Positions 8,741 through 16,849 of a stretch of 64,000 bases of DNA are shown in pieces. Each line of letters begins with the position of its first letter. Position 1 is the first letter of the stretch. The DNA is from Archaeoglobales archaeon (GTDB taxonomy: Archaea; Halobacteriota; Archaeoglobi; Archaeoglobales; Archaeoglobaceae). The position numbers and the translations under genes were made by a program. The notes beneath the pieces are model-generated. The model ran no database searches, was not told where the DNA came from, and saw only the letters and a program-made list of their open reading frames with translations. The DNA lies in the NCBI GenBank assembly GCA_011605865.1, contig JAAOZI010000012.1, positions 1-64,000 of the forward strand, given 5' to 3'.

Positions 8741-9769
8741 ATGGTGAAAAAAGGGATTGTTGCTATTCTGCTAGTCGTAGCTTTAGTAGCAGTTTTTGCC
8801 GGTTGCCAACAGCCCCAGCCAGCTACTACGCCGACGCCAACCCCTACGCCAACGCCGAAAATAACTTCTCTAACAATAGCATCCGGAACCGTTGGGGGAG
8901 TATATATTTATTATTGCTCAGGGCTCGCCTCCATTTATTCAAAGTATTTGAACATTTCAGCAAATGCGGTTCAAACGAAGGCAAGTGTTGACAACCTGCT
9001 ATACGTTTACAAATCACCAAATGACACAATTGGGATTTCGCTGATCAAGTCCGTTCACGATGCTTGGCACGGGAATCTCGACGCCTTCGAGAAGAAACCT
9101 CAAAACTGGATTAGAGTACTTTGGGTCACCTATGTTACCCCAATCCATATCGTAACAACCTCTGATAGCGGAATAAAAACTGTCTACGATCTAAAAGGAA
9201 AAAGAGTTTCAACAGACGCTCCGGGAAGTGGTACTGAAATAGATGCGCTCGCAATTCTAAGCGCGGCAGGGATAGATCCTTCAAAAGATTTCGCAGTCTG
9301 GCAAAAACTAGGTGCAAAAGAATCCGCAGATGCTTTGCTTGATGGAAAGCTTGATGCTTATTTCTGGAGCGGAACGATCCCAACAGCTTCTGTTTCAGAG
9401 CTCGCAACAAACTTGAAACAGAGAGGAAAACAGATAGCCTTTGTCGCTATTCCAGATGACGTCGCAAAGAAGTTGAACGAAATGTATCCGGGCCTTTATG
9501 TCTCTGATGTTATGAAGAAGGAATACTACGACTCACCAGCTGATGTACAAACAGTTTCGACGCTCAATGTCATATTCTGCCATAAGGATCTCCCGGAGGA
9601 CTTCGTATACATGCTCGTTAAAACCACCTTCGAACATTTGGATGATTTGTACGCTGTGCATCCGGCTGCCAAGCAGACAACAATTCAAAACGCCGTGATT
9701 TACAGGGGAGATGTACCATATCATCCGGGCGCATTGAAATACTATAAGGAAAAGGGAGTGCTAAAGTAA
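8741..9769 (+). CDS. TAXI-family TRAP transporter solute-binding lipoprotein
   Basis: A 342-residue extracytoplasmic binding protein. Its signal peptide (MVKKGIVAILLVVALVAVF) ends in the lipobox AGC, followed by a Pro/Thr linker (TPTPTPTPTP) that tethers it to the membrane. The mature part starts SLTIASGTVGGVYIYY, the TAXI hallmark (usually GTGGVYYP-like), and carries DLKGKRVSTDAPGSGTE. TAXI proteins capture small organic acids such as glutamate, 2-oxoglutarate or other dicarboxylates. The gene begins an operon with DUF1850 and the fused permease; downstream glutaryl-CoA genes suggest a C5 dicarboxylate as ligand (inference). Confidence 0.9.
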   Translation: MVKKGIVAILLVVALVAVFAGCQQPQPATTPTPTPTPTPKITSLTIASGTVGGVYIYYCSGLASIYSKYLNISANAVQTKASVDNLLYVYKSPNDTIGISLIKSVHDAWHGNLDAFEKKPQNWIRVLWVTYVTPIHIVTTSDSGIKTVYDLKGKRVSTDAPGSGTEIDALAILSAAGIDPSKDFAVWQKLGAKESADALLDGKLDAYFWSGTIPTASVSELATNLKQRGKQIAFVAIPDDVAKKLNEMYPGLYVSDVMKKEYYDSPADVQTVSTLNVIFCHKDLPEDFVYMLVKTTFEHLDDLYAVHPAAKQTTIQNAVIYRGDVPYHPGALKYYKEKGVLK

Positions 9770-10153
9770 ATGAAATTGATTTTTTTAATTATTTTTATAT
9801 TATTTGTTCTTTTATCAGAACTGGGAAAGATCATATGCCTAGAAACAAGAGATAATGTTACAAAAATTCCAACAAGCAAACTAGAACTCGAATTCAGACA
9901 TTCTATGTATGGAGGGTGCATAACTTTGTTCGTACAAGTTTCTAATAACAAACTGTTCATAGAAAAGATCTCAAGCGACGATGAAGCCTCGATTTCATAC
10001 TATACTGATCAATACTTCTTTAGAGACGGAAGGTTCTTCGCAGAGATCAAAGAGGAGAGGAGTGAAATTTTGGTAAATGATGGCTGGAAACTGAAGTTTG
10101 GAAACGAAGAGATTGTTACAAAATACTTGACAAAAATATTCATTTGCGGGTGA
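9770..10153 (+). CDS. DUF1850 protein of TAXI-TRAP systems
   Basis: A 127-residue protein with an N-terminal hydrophobic helix (signal or anchor) and the DUF1850 pattern FRHSMYGGCITLFVQVSNNKLFIEK...YYTDQ. Members are found almost only between TAXI-type binding proteins and the fused TRAP permeases. The start codon follows the stop of the binding protein with no gap and the permease follows after 4 nt. It is likely outside or at the membrane; the precise role is unknown. Confidence 0.8.
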   Translation: MKLIFLIIFILFVLLSELGKIICLETRDNVTKIPTSKLELEFRHSMYGGCITLFVQVSNNKLFIEKISSDDEASISYYTDQYFFRDGRFFAEIKEERSEILVNDGWKLKFGNEEIVTKYLTKIFICG

Positions 10154-10157
10154 TCTA

Positions 10158-12199
10158 ATGAGTTTAGCAAGATATTTTGGAGGATTACTGGCATTTTACA
10201 GTATTTTTATTCTCTTTTACCCCGATCTCATTCCATACCTAACTTGGCTTCCAACTAGCATTAGATACTGTTTCGACCAAATTCATCTTATTAGAGGCAT
10301 TCACTTAATGCTCTGCATATCTGCTCTGGCCTTTCTTGCTTACGGCAAAAAAACGAGTTTTTTAGGAAACGCCATATTATCGGTGATGTCTTTACCCTGT
10401 GCAATAATCCTCTCACTTGTAATAAAAAATCCTGCAACCTCTTTTATGATCTTTCTTCTCTGGTTCGCAACATTTCCACTCGATGCGATCTTTCAGCTAT
10501 AAAAAAGCAGGTAAACTGGAAGTTCATAATTCTCCTGCTTTATCTTCCTGCTACTATTTACTTAATAATCGATTATGAAAAAATAATATACAGAATCGTT
10601 TTTCCAACAGATCTAGATGTTCTAGTAGGATGGACAATGATTCTGCTTCTTCTATATGCCACAAACATCAAAATAGGCTGGCCTCTACCGGCAATTGTTC
10701 TAGTCTTCCTCAATTATACCCTCTTCGGTAGCAATATTCCTCCCCCTATAGGCCACAATTTTAGAGACATTCCCCTAGCAATCGGAAAAAGCTGGATGGA
10801 AACGGAAGCAGGAATATTCGGTTTGCCACTTGGGGTTTCTGCAGGGTATATAGTTTACTTTACAATTCTCGGCGGCGTTTTGCAAGCAATAGGTATAACC
10901 AAATTTATATCCGAATTTGCCTCGGCTTTTCTAGGTAGATCTCCTCAAGATGTTGGGAGAGCTACAACTGTCTATTCCGCTGTTATGGGAATGGTTTCCG
11001 GCTCAGGTGTTGCTGTCACAACTACTGTTGCAACAACGATGCTCCCCTCGTTCAGAAAGGCTGGTTATGATGACAAATTTTCCTCAGCCTTCATAGCTGG
11101 TACGGGAACGGCGGCGCTAATAACTCCGCCAGTTCTAGGAGCTGCAGCCTTCATAATGATGGAAGTGATAGGGGTAGACTACAAGACTTTAATAGTGATG
11201 ACAATTCTACCGGCTCTCCTTTATTATCTATCCCTCCAGATTTATCTCGAGCTATTCACAAAAAAGCATAGGTTAACCAAACTAAGTGATGTTGAAAAAA
11301 GAAGGAAAAAGGATGTTATAAGGGAACTTTACATGCTACTACCGATTGCAATTCTGATCTATATGATTTTCCAAGGCTACACGATCGCAATGTCTGCTGT
11401 CACAGCGATATTTGTCTCTTGTCTAATCGGTTTAGTGAGGAGAGTAAAAATTCGAGATCTCCTGAAAGGTTTTAGCGATGGAGCTCTAGATGTGATACCA
11501 GTTGCCCTAGCGTGTGCGTGCGCTGGAATAATCCTGCATTCACTCCTAGTTACGGGACTTGGGATGAAAATAGAAGAGATAGTGCGCTTCATAAGTGCTG
11601 GAAATTACTACATATCCCTACTTCTTCTTGCAATCTTTACCCTTATTCTCGGTATGGGCGTACCACCAACTGCAAGTTACGTTATAGTATCAGCTTTGGT
11701 AATTCCGGCAACTGTTAAGCTTGCAATAGCACAAGGATTTCCTGAGGTTGTTGCCCACTACAGCGTTCACGTTTTTGCCTTCTATTACGCAATCCTTGCA
11801 GACGTAACCCCTCCCGTTGCACTCGCAGCTTATGCGGCAGCAGCTGTAGCAGGACAAAATCCCCTCAGAGTTGCAGTTGTCGCAGCAAAAATTGCCATAA
11901 TAAAGTACCTAATAGCCTTTTCATTTGTATTAGCTCCTGCTGGCTCTGCTTTGCTTATCGTTCTACATCTTAACAATCCGGCAGAAATAGTGATAAGAGC
12001 AGTCCTAATATCTGTTTCTGTAATCGCAATTAACAGTGCAACAGTAGGGTACTTCAGGAGAAATCTGAACATTTTAAAGAGAACGGTTCTCTTTGTTGCG
12101 GGAATCATGCTAATAATCCCACTAACGCTCACTAATGTTCTAGGATTAATTCTAGTGGCTTTGATGCTTGTTCCAGAGTTTCGTAGAAGTCCTAGTTAA
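10158..12199 (+). pseudogene. TRAP transporter fused 4TM/12TM permease, interrupted by a frameshift
   Basis: The first part (10158-10502) has several membrane helices and stops at TAA 10500-10502 after FPLDAIFQL. Translation in another frame then gives KKQVNWKFIILLLYLPATIY and TDLDVLVGWTMILLL, followed by the DctM-like core to 12199 (SAVMGMVSGSGVAVTTTV, GTGTAALITPPVLGAAAFIM, GMGVPPTASYVIVSALV). No ATG, GTG or TTG lies in frame between 10502 and 10637, so two separate genes is a poor reading. Adding one base just before the TAA restores a protein of about 680 residues, the normal size for fused TAXI permeases. Extra A in the A-run alone would not remove the stop. Confidence 0.8.
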
Positions 12200-12229
12200 T
12201 CTATTTTTTGGTCATTCATTGCCGAAAAA

Positions 12230-12243
12230 CTTATTAAATAAAA
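12230..12243 (+). promoter_or_regulatory. TATA-like box before the glutaryl-CoA dehydrogenase gene
   Basis: TTATTAAATA lies about 30 nt before ATG 12268, with a GGTGA ribosome site 6 nt before the ATG. It suggests that the catabolic pair can be transcribed separately from the transporter operon. Confidence 0.45.
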
Positions 12244-12267
12244 TTCAAAAGAATCTTCGGTGAGAAG

Positions 12268-13452
12268 ATGTTTAGAGGTGTTGACTTCTACGGGATAGAT
12301 GAACTCCTCACAGAGGAGGAGAGGCTTATAAGAAATTCTGTAAGAGAATTCCTAGAAAAAGAGATAGCCCCATTGGTTGCCGAAGCATGGCATAAAGAGG
12401 AGCCGCTAAATTTTAGAGAAATTGGAAAAAAATTCGGCGAACTAGGAATGCTAGGGCCTTTTATTCCTGAAGAATACGGTTGCCCGGGAATGAACTACAC
12501 ATCCTTTGGTCTCATCTGCCAAGAAGTGGAGAGAATCGATAGTGCCCTGAGAAGCTTCGTGGCAGTCACATCTGGTCTTGTGATGTATCCAATATGGAAA
12601 TTCGGGAGTGAGGAACAGAAAAAGAAGTATCTTCCAAAACTCGCAAAAGGAGAAATAATAGGCTGTTTTGGGATGACTGAACCCAACGTTGGTAGCGATC
12701 CGGCCAGCATGGAAACAAACGCTAGAAAGGAAGGAGACGAGTGGATTCTTAACGGAACCAAGACTTGGATCAGTGAAGCGGAAATTGCAGATATAGCAAT
12801 CGTTTGGGCAAGAGATCTCGGAGATGGAAGAATAAAGGGCTTCATTGTCGAAAAAGGAATGAAAGGATTCAAACAGTCAGCTATTAAGAAAAAAGGCTCG
12901 ATGAGGGCTGGTGACGTTGGAGAGCTTTATCTGAGTGACTGCAGGGTTCCAGAAGAGAACAGGCTGCCAAATGCTATCGGCCTGAGACCCGCTCTCAGTT
13001 GTCTCGATCAGGCGAGATTTGGTATTTCTTGGGGCGCAATAGGCGCGGCAATGGATTGCTACGAGACAGCATTGAACTATGCAAAAAACAGAAAACAATT
13101 CGGGGCCCCCATCGCATCCTATCAGCTAATCCAAGCTAAGCTTGTGGATATGCTAACAGAGATAACAAAAGGACAACTCGTTGCTTGGAGGCTCGGAAAA
13201 CTGATGGATGAAGGAAAAGCAACTCCAGAACAGATATCATTTGCAAAGAGAAACAATGTAAGAGTTGCGAGATTCTGTGCACGGACAGCAAGAGAAATAC
13301 TCGGAGCTAATGGAATAAGTCTCGATTATTCGCCGATAAGACATATGGCAAATATAGAGAGCGTTTACACGTATGAAGGGACAGATGACATTCACACCCT
13401 AATTCTCGGTAGATACATAACTGGAATTCAGGCATTCAGGAGGGAGTTGTGA
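12268..13452 (+). CDS. Glutaryl-CoA dehydrogenase-like acyl-CoA dehydrogenase
   Basis: A 394-residue FAD flavoprotein. It carries GCFGMTEPNVGSDPASMET (FAD and substrate loop), WILNGTKTWIS, RKQFGAPIASYQLIQ, and YEGTDDIHTLILGR with the likely catalytic base Glu370. The ARFGISWGAIGAA and NGTKTWIS context resembles glutaryl-CoA dehydrogenases, which oxidise and decarboxylate glutaryl-CoA to crotonyl-CoA, more than straight-chain enzymes. Whether this one decarboxylates cannot be settled by eye. It is followed after 1 nt by a class III CoA-transferase, which fits activation of free glutarate. Confidence 0.8.
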   Translation: MFRGVDFYGIDELLTEEERLIRNSVREFLEKEIAPLVAEAWHKEEPLNFREIGKKFGELGMLGPFIPEEYGCPGMNYTSFGLICQEVERIDSALRSFVAVTSGLVMYPIWKFGSEEQKKKYLPKLAKGEIIGCFGMTEPNVGSDPASMETNARKEGDEWILNGTKTWISEAEIADIAIVWARDLGDGRIKGFIVEKGMKGFKQSAIKKKGSMRAGDVGELYLSDCRVPEENRLPNAIGLRPALSCLDQARFGISWGAIGAAMDCYETALNYAKNRKQFGAPIASYQLIQAKLVDMLTEITKGQLVAWRLGKLMDEGKATPEQISFAKRNNVRVARFCARTAREILGANGISLDYSPIRHMANIESVYTYEGTDDIHTLILGRYITGIQAFRREL

Positions 13453-13453
13453 T

Positions 13454-14638
13454 TTGAAACCATTTGAGGACCTACTAATTCTAGAATTAGCACAGGCTGT
13501 AGCTGGGCCTTATATTGGAACCCTCCTTGCAGACCTTGGAGCCGAGGTTATACACATAGAAAGACCAAAGATCGGCGATCTTGCTAGGCATTGGATACCT
13601 ATAAGAGGGGATCTAAGCTTTTATTTCGCAGTCGTGAACAGAAACAAAAAATCCATGACACTAGATTTAAAGAGTAGTGAAGGAAGGGAAATTTTTCTAA
13701 AGTTAGCAGAGAAAGCAGATGTTATAATAGAAAACTTCGTACCTGGTGTCGTTGAGTCTCTCGGCGTTGGCTACGAAGTTGTGAAAAAAATAAATCCAAA
13801 AGTCATCTACTGTCACGTTTCAGGATTCGGTCAGGATGGTCCATATCGCGATCGACCTGCCTTTGATCAGCTGATACAGGGAGAGGCAGGGATAATAAGC
13901 TACACTGGTACAAAAGAGACCCCCTGCAAGATAAATGTACCAATTACAGATATCCTAGCAGCAATGTATGGAGTTTACGCCATTCTCGCCGCTCTTTTGC
14001 GCAGAGAGAGAACGGGAGAAGGGGCTGAAATAGATATTTCGCTCTTTGATTGCGCAGTTACCATGATGACCAATCTGATGAATATGGTCCTAGTAGAGGG
14101 GATGAAGGACGAGGATTTGAGAATGGAGACAAAATATTTCCTTGCAACACCCTACGAACCGTATCCAGCCGGCGACGGAAAGCTCTTAAATATAGTTGTG
14201 GCCACAGAATGGCACTGGGAAGCTTTTTGCAAATCCGTGGGTTTGGAAAACCTGCTAAAAGATGAGAGATTTAAAACAAACCAGCAGAGACTTAAGCATA
14301 GAGAAGAACTTGAGAAGATCATAATTGAAAAACTTAAGGAAAAATCAAGAGACGAATGGATAGAAATCCTTTTAAAGGCTGGAGTTCCGTGCGGAGCAGT
14401 TAACGAGATAAAAGAAGTGATAAACCACCCACAGACTATAGCCAGAAATGTAATTGCCGAAATCGATTATCCCGGACTGGGTAAGATAAAAACCTTTAAC
14501 AATCCTGTAAAGATATCTGGAATCCGATTTTCGGTCCAAAGGCCGCCTAAACTAGGCGAGCATACAGAAGAAATTCTTAAAAAGCTGGGATACTCGACTG
14601 AGGAAATAAAAAAGCTCAAAGAGAAGAATATAGTATGA
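13454..14638 (+). CDS. Class III CoA-transferase (CaiB/BaiF family)
   Basis: A 394-residue enzyme starting at TTG 13454, 1 nt after the dehydrogenase stop. The family start LELAQAVAGPYIGTLLADLGAEVIHIERP, the VNRNKKSMTLDLK segment and the catalytic aspartate in RPAFDQLIQGEAG (Asp138) are present. These enzymes move CoA between carboxylic acids through an aspartyl-CoA anhydride. Its gene pairing is that of succinate/glutarate CoA-transferases beside glutaryl-CoA dehydrogenase in other organisms. Substrate assignment is therefore an inference from context. Confidence 0.82.
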   Translation: MKPFEDLLILELAQAVAGPYIGTLLADLGAEVIHIERPKIGDLARHWIPIRGDLSFYFAVVNRNKKSMTLDLKSSEGREIFLKLAEKADVIIENFVPGVVESLGVGYEVVKKINPKVIYCHVSGFGQDGPYRDRPAFDQLIQGEAGIISYTGTKETPCKINVPITDILAAMYGVYAILAALLRRERTGEGAEIDISLFDCAVTMMTNLMNMVLVEGMKDEDLRMETKYFLATPYEPYPAGDGKLLNIVVATEWHWEAFCKSVGLENLLKDERFKTNQQRLKHREELEKIIIEKLKEKSRDEWIEILLKAGVPCGAVNEIKEVINHPQTIARNVIAEIDYPGLGKIKTFNNPVKISGIRFSVQRPPKLGEHTEEILKKLGYSTEEIKKLKEKNIV

Positions 14639-14650
14639 TTATGAGGGCAA

Positions 14651-14661
14651 GGTATAAATAA
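14651..14661 (+). promoter_or_regulatory. TATA box of the KaiC-like gene
   Basis: GGTATAAATAA is centred about 26 nt before ATG 14682 and supports that ATG rather than the upstream in-frame GTG 14676. Confidence 0.6.
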
Positions 14662-14681
14662 CTTCGCGACAAAGAGTGTCA

Positions 14682-15389
14682 ATGGAAAAGCTCCTATTTA
14701 AGAAAGGTATATCTACTGGAATTTCTCTTCTTGACAAGAGATTAGATGGCGGGCTACCTGCTGGTAGCTTTGTATGCCTTTATGCCGATCCCATTGCAAT
14801 GCCGGAAACTTTCCTTTATCATTTGGCAAGTTCATCTAAAAGCTACTACATAACAACAAACCGCCCGGCTAAATATGTCATAAGAGATATGGAAATTTTG
14901 CGATTTAGAACGAAGGATATTACATTCATCGACGTATTTTCACAGTATTTCCTAAATGAATATGGGCAGTTTGTTGTCGAAGACAGATACAGAGACAAAG
15001 AAATCTTCGATTTTCTAGCCGATAGATTCCAAAGCATGAATAATAATGAAGACTACGTCGTCGTTCTCGACAGCCTTTCATTCTTCCTAAACCTACAAGT
15101 GGAGTGGGGCCTCAAAGAATGGTTGTTGAATAGGCTTTATTCCATCGCAAAGGAAAAAAATACTGTAGTATGTGCTTATATGATCAAAAAATTCCATCCA
15201 GAGAACATCGTTTACAGAGTCCTCGATCTATCAGACGTGGTTATGAACGTTGAAGCAGAAAGAATTGGAGAAAAAATTGTAATGAAGTTTGCTCTCCCAA
15301 AGATTAGGGGTAAAAAGCCGATAACCGAGTTCTACAGGTTCACAATCGATGAAGGAATACAGATAGATACTTCAAGAGATATTGCCTAA
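14682..15389 (+). CDS. RecA/KaiC-like protein without a functional P-loop
   Basis: About 235 residues with the KaiC-type opening FKKGISTGISLLDKRLDGGLPAGSFVCLYAD. Where a KaiC protein has GxPGTGKT, this one reads YADPIAMPET, so the Walker A lysine and glycines are missing. A Walker-B-like VVVLDSLSFFL is kept near residue 126, as is a KaiC-like C-terminal strand region. Such inactive homologues occur in archaea next to active KaiC or GvpD-like proteins and may act as partners or sensors. No active paralogue is in the window. Transcribed alone from its own promoter. Confidence 0.7.
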   Translation: MEKLLFKKGISTGISLLDKRLDGGLPAGSFVCLYADPIAMPETFLYHLASSSKSYYITTNRPAKYVIRDMEILRFRTKDITFIDVFSQYFLNEYGQFVVEDRYRDKEIFDFLADRFQSMNNNEDYVVVLDSLSFFLNLQVEWGLKEWLLNRLYSIAKEKNTVVCAYMIKKFHPENIVYRVLDLSDVVMNVEAERIGEKIVMKFALPKIRGKKPITEFYRFTIDEGIQIDTSRDIA

Positions 15390-15409
15390 AAAGCAAGTGA
15401 GCCATCCCA

Positions 15410-15548
15410 CATTTAAAGGCGAGGCTTCCGTGTTAAGGCTTTAACGCTTCTTTATCCGGTTCAAAGCCAAGCTCCATGTCTCTGTTAAAAGGGCTACGTT
15501 GCAGCCTCATCTTGGGCAACTGAAGGGCGAGGTTTTCGGTTATAAAAA
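15410..15548 (+). repeat. Dispersed two-ended repeat, copy A (MITE-like)
   Basis: The left part (TTTAAAGGCGAGGCTTCCG then GTTAAGG and CGCTTC) matches 27331-27385 and the minus strand of 55861-55923. The right part (TGAAGGGCGAGGTTTTCGG followed by TTATAAAA) matches the minus strand of 55756-55785. The middle is poorly conserved. No open reading frame. A short non-autonomous element mobilised by an IS200/IS605-type transposase is the working idea. Confidence 0.55.
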
Positions 15549-15574
15549 ACTGAGATTTTTAGAGAACCTTTTAA

Positions 15575-16321
15575 CTAGCATTCGCATTTGAAGCTGAGAT
15601 CAGCGACACTATTCTTTAGAATTCCGATCTTCTCTATTTCCACTTCGACTAAATCCCCTTTTTTAAGCATTCCAACACCGGCCGGTGTTCCGGTTGCAAT
15701 TACATCGCCCGCCTCCAGCGTCATTATTGAAGATACAAATTCCAGTAAAGTAGGGACGTCGAAAATCATACATGAAGTGCTGGATTTTTGCTTAACTTCC
15801 CCATTAACCCTTGTCTCAATTTTAAGTTTCGAGATGTCATCGATCTCCGCTATATATGGGCCTATAGGTGCAAACGTGTCAAAACTCTTAGCTCTTGTCC
15901 ATTGCCCATCTTTTACTTGCAGATCTCTTGCGGTCACATCGTTAAAACAAGTGAAACCTAGAATGTAGTCAATGGCCTTCTCTTTCGAAACATTCTTGCA
16001 CCTCTTTTTTATAACAACCGCAAGTTCACCCTCATAGTCGACTCTCTTTGCAGAATTAGGAATCACTATTGAATCCCCATCGCCTATTACTGCAGTTGGA
16101 GGTTTAAGAAAGATTATGGGTTCGTCCGGAATTGGCAATCCGAGTTCTTCTGCATGATCTGTATAATTCAAGCCAACAGCAATTATCTTGCTCGGTCTTA
16201 CGGGCGGAAGAAACTTCACAGCGCCAATTGGAAATTCCAATGATTCAAAAACAATTTTATTCTTCTGAAGCTCAAAGTATCCCTCGTAAATATTTCCATA
16301 TGCAATAAATCTGCCAATCAT
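15575..16321 (-). CDS. Fumarylacetoacetate hydrolase-family enzyme
   Basis: A 248-residue protein of the FAH superfamily, metal-dependent enzymes that hydrolyse or decarboxylate beta-diketo or oxo-diacid compounds. Visible family motifs are IIAVGLNYTDHAEELGL, IFLKPPTAVIGDGD, VDYEGELAVVI (metal ligand Glu), FNDVTARDLQ and GDVIATGTPAGVG. The substrate is not predictable. The start overlaps the macrodomain gene by 4 nt, the last gene of a four-gene minus-strand set. Confidence 0.88.
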   Translation of the reverse strand: MIGRFIAYGNIYEGYFELQKNKIVFESLEFPIGAVKFLPPVRPSKIIAVGLNYTDHAEELGLPIPDEPIIFLKPPTAVIGDGDSIVIPNSAKRVDYEGELAVVIKKRCKNVSKEKAIDYILGFTCFNDVTARDLQVKDGQWTRAKSFDTFAPIGPYIAEIDDISKLKIETRVNGEVKQKSSTSCMIFDVPTLLEFVSSIMTLEAGDVIATGTPAGVGMLKKGDLVEVEIEKIGILKNSVADLSFKCEC

Positions 16322-16845
16322 ATCAGCACTCCGACTTCCTTCTTAAAAGCCTCAACTTGTTCCTTGTTTATATCCACAAAGATGACTTTTTTCAGTCTAG
16401 TCCCGGATTCTATGTGTTTTCTCAACTCCTCTACCATTATCTTCGCAACCAGATCTTTCTGCAATCCACCAACTCCGGTTCCTAATGCTGGAAATGCTAT
16501 GCTCTCAATTCCAAGTTCTTCAGCTTTTTTCAGAGCGGCTTTCATTGCCAGCCTCACTTTTTGTTCGTCTGTTTTGAAGTCGAGCTCCATCGTTGGAGCA
16601 TGAATCACGAACTTTGCCTTCAATTTTCCGGCTGAAGTTACAACTGCTTCTCCAATTTTTATGGGTCCCTTTTTTACAGCTTCCTCTTCTATTTCCTTTC
16701 CCCCAGCTCTCTTTATAGCTCCTGCCACTCCTCCACCCATGTAAAGATGCGTGTTTGCAGCATTGACAATTGCATCGACTTCAAGTTTTGTTATATCCCC
16801 ATGTACGACTTCAATAGCAACCCCTCGGAACATAGAAATACTCAA
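16318..16845 (-). CDS. Macrodomain (ADP-ribose-binding) protein
   Basis: A 175-residue single macrodomain. Motifs are VHGDITKLEVDAIVNAANTHL, the glycine loop MGGGVAGAIKRAGG, and the second loop AFPALGTGVGGLQ. These bind ADP-ribose, and many members remove ADP-ribose from proteins or nucleic acid ends. The start may be the Met at 16833 (MFRGVAIEVV) rather than 16845. It sits between an SF1 helicase gene (4-nt gap) and the FAH gene (4-nt overlap), so it is co-transcribed with both. Confidence 0.9.
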   Translation of the reverse strand: MSISMFRGVAIEVVHGDITKLEVDAIVNAANTHLYMGGGVAGAIKRAGGKEIEEEAVKKGPIKIGEAVVTSAGKLKAKFVIHAPTMELDFKTDEQKVRLAMKAALKKAEELGIESIAFPALGTGVGGLQKDLVAKIMVEELRKHIESGTRLKKVIFVDINKEQVEAFKKEVGVLI

Positions 16846-16849
16846 TTGC

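Noticed and set aside
10158-10502. Separate small DctQ subunit gene
   Set aside because: The following core permease has no usable start codon before 10637 and its in-frame upstream text continues the membrane protein, so a single fused gene with a frameshift is the better reading.
15385-15574. Small protein gene in the gap after the KaiC-like gene
   Set aside because: No frame with a start and plausible protein text; the content is the dispersed repeat.
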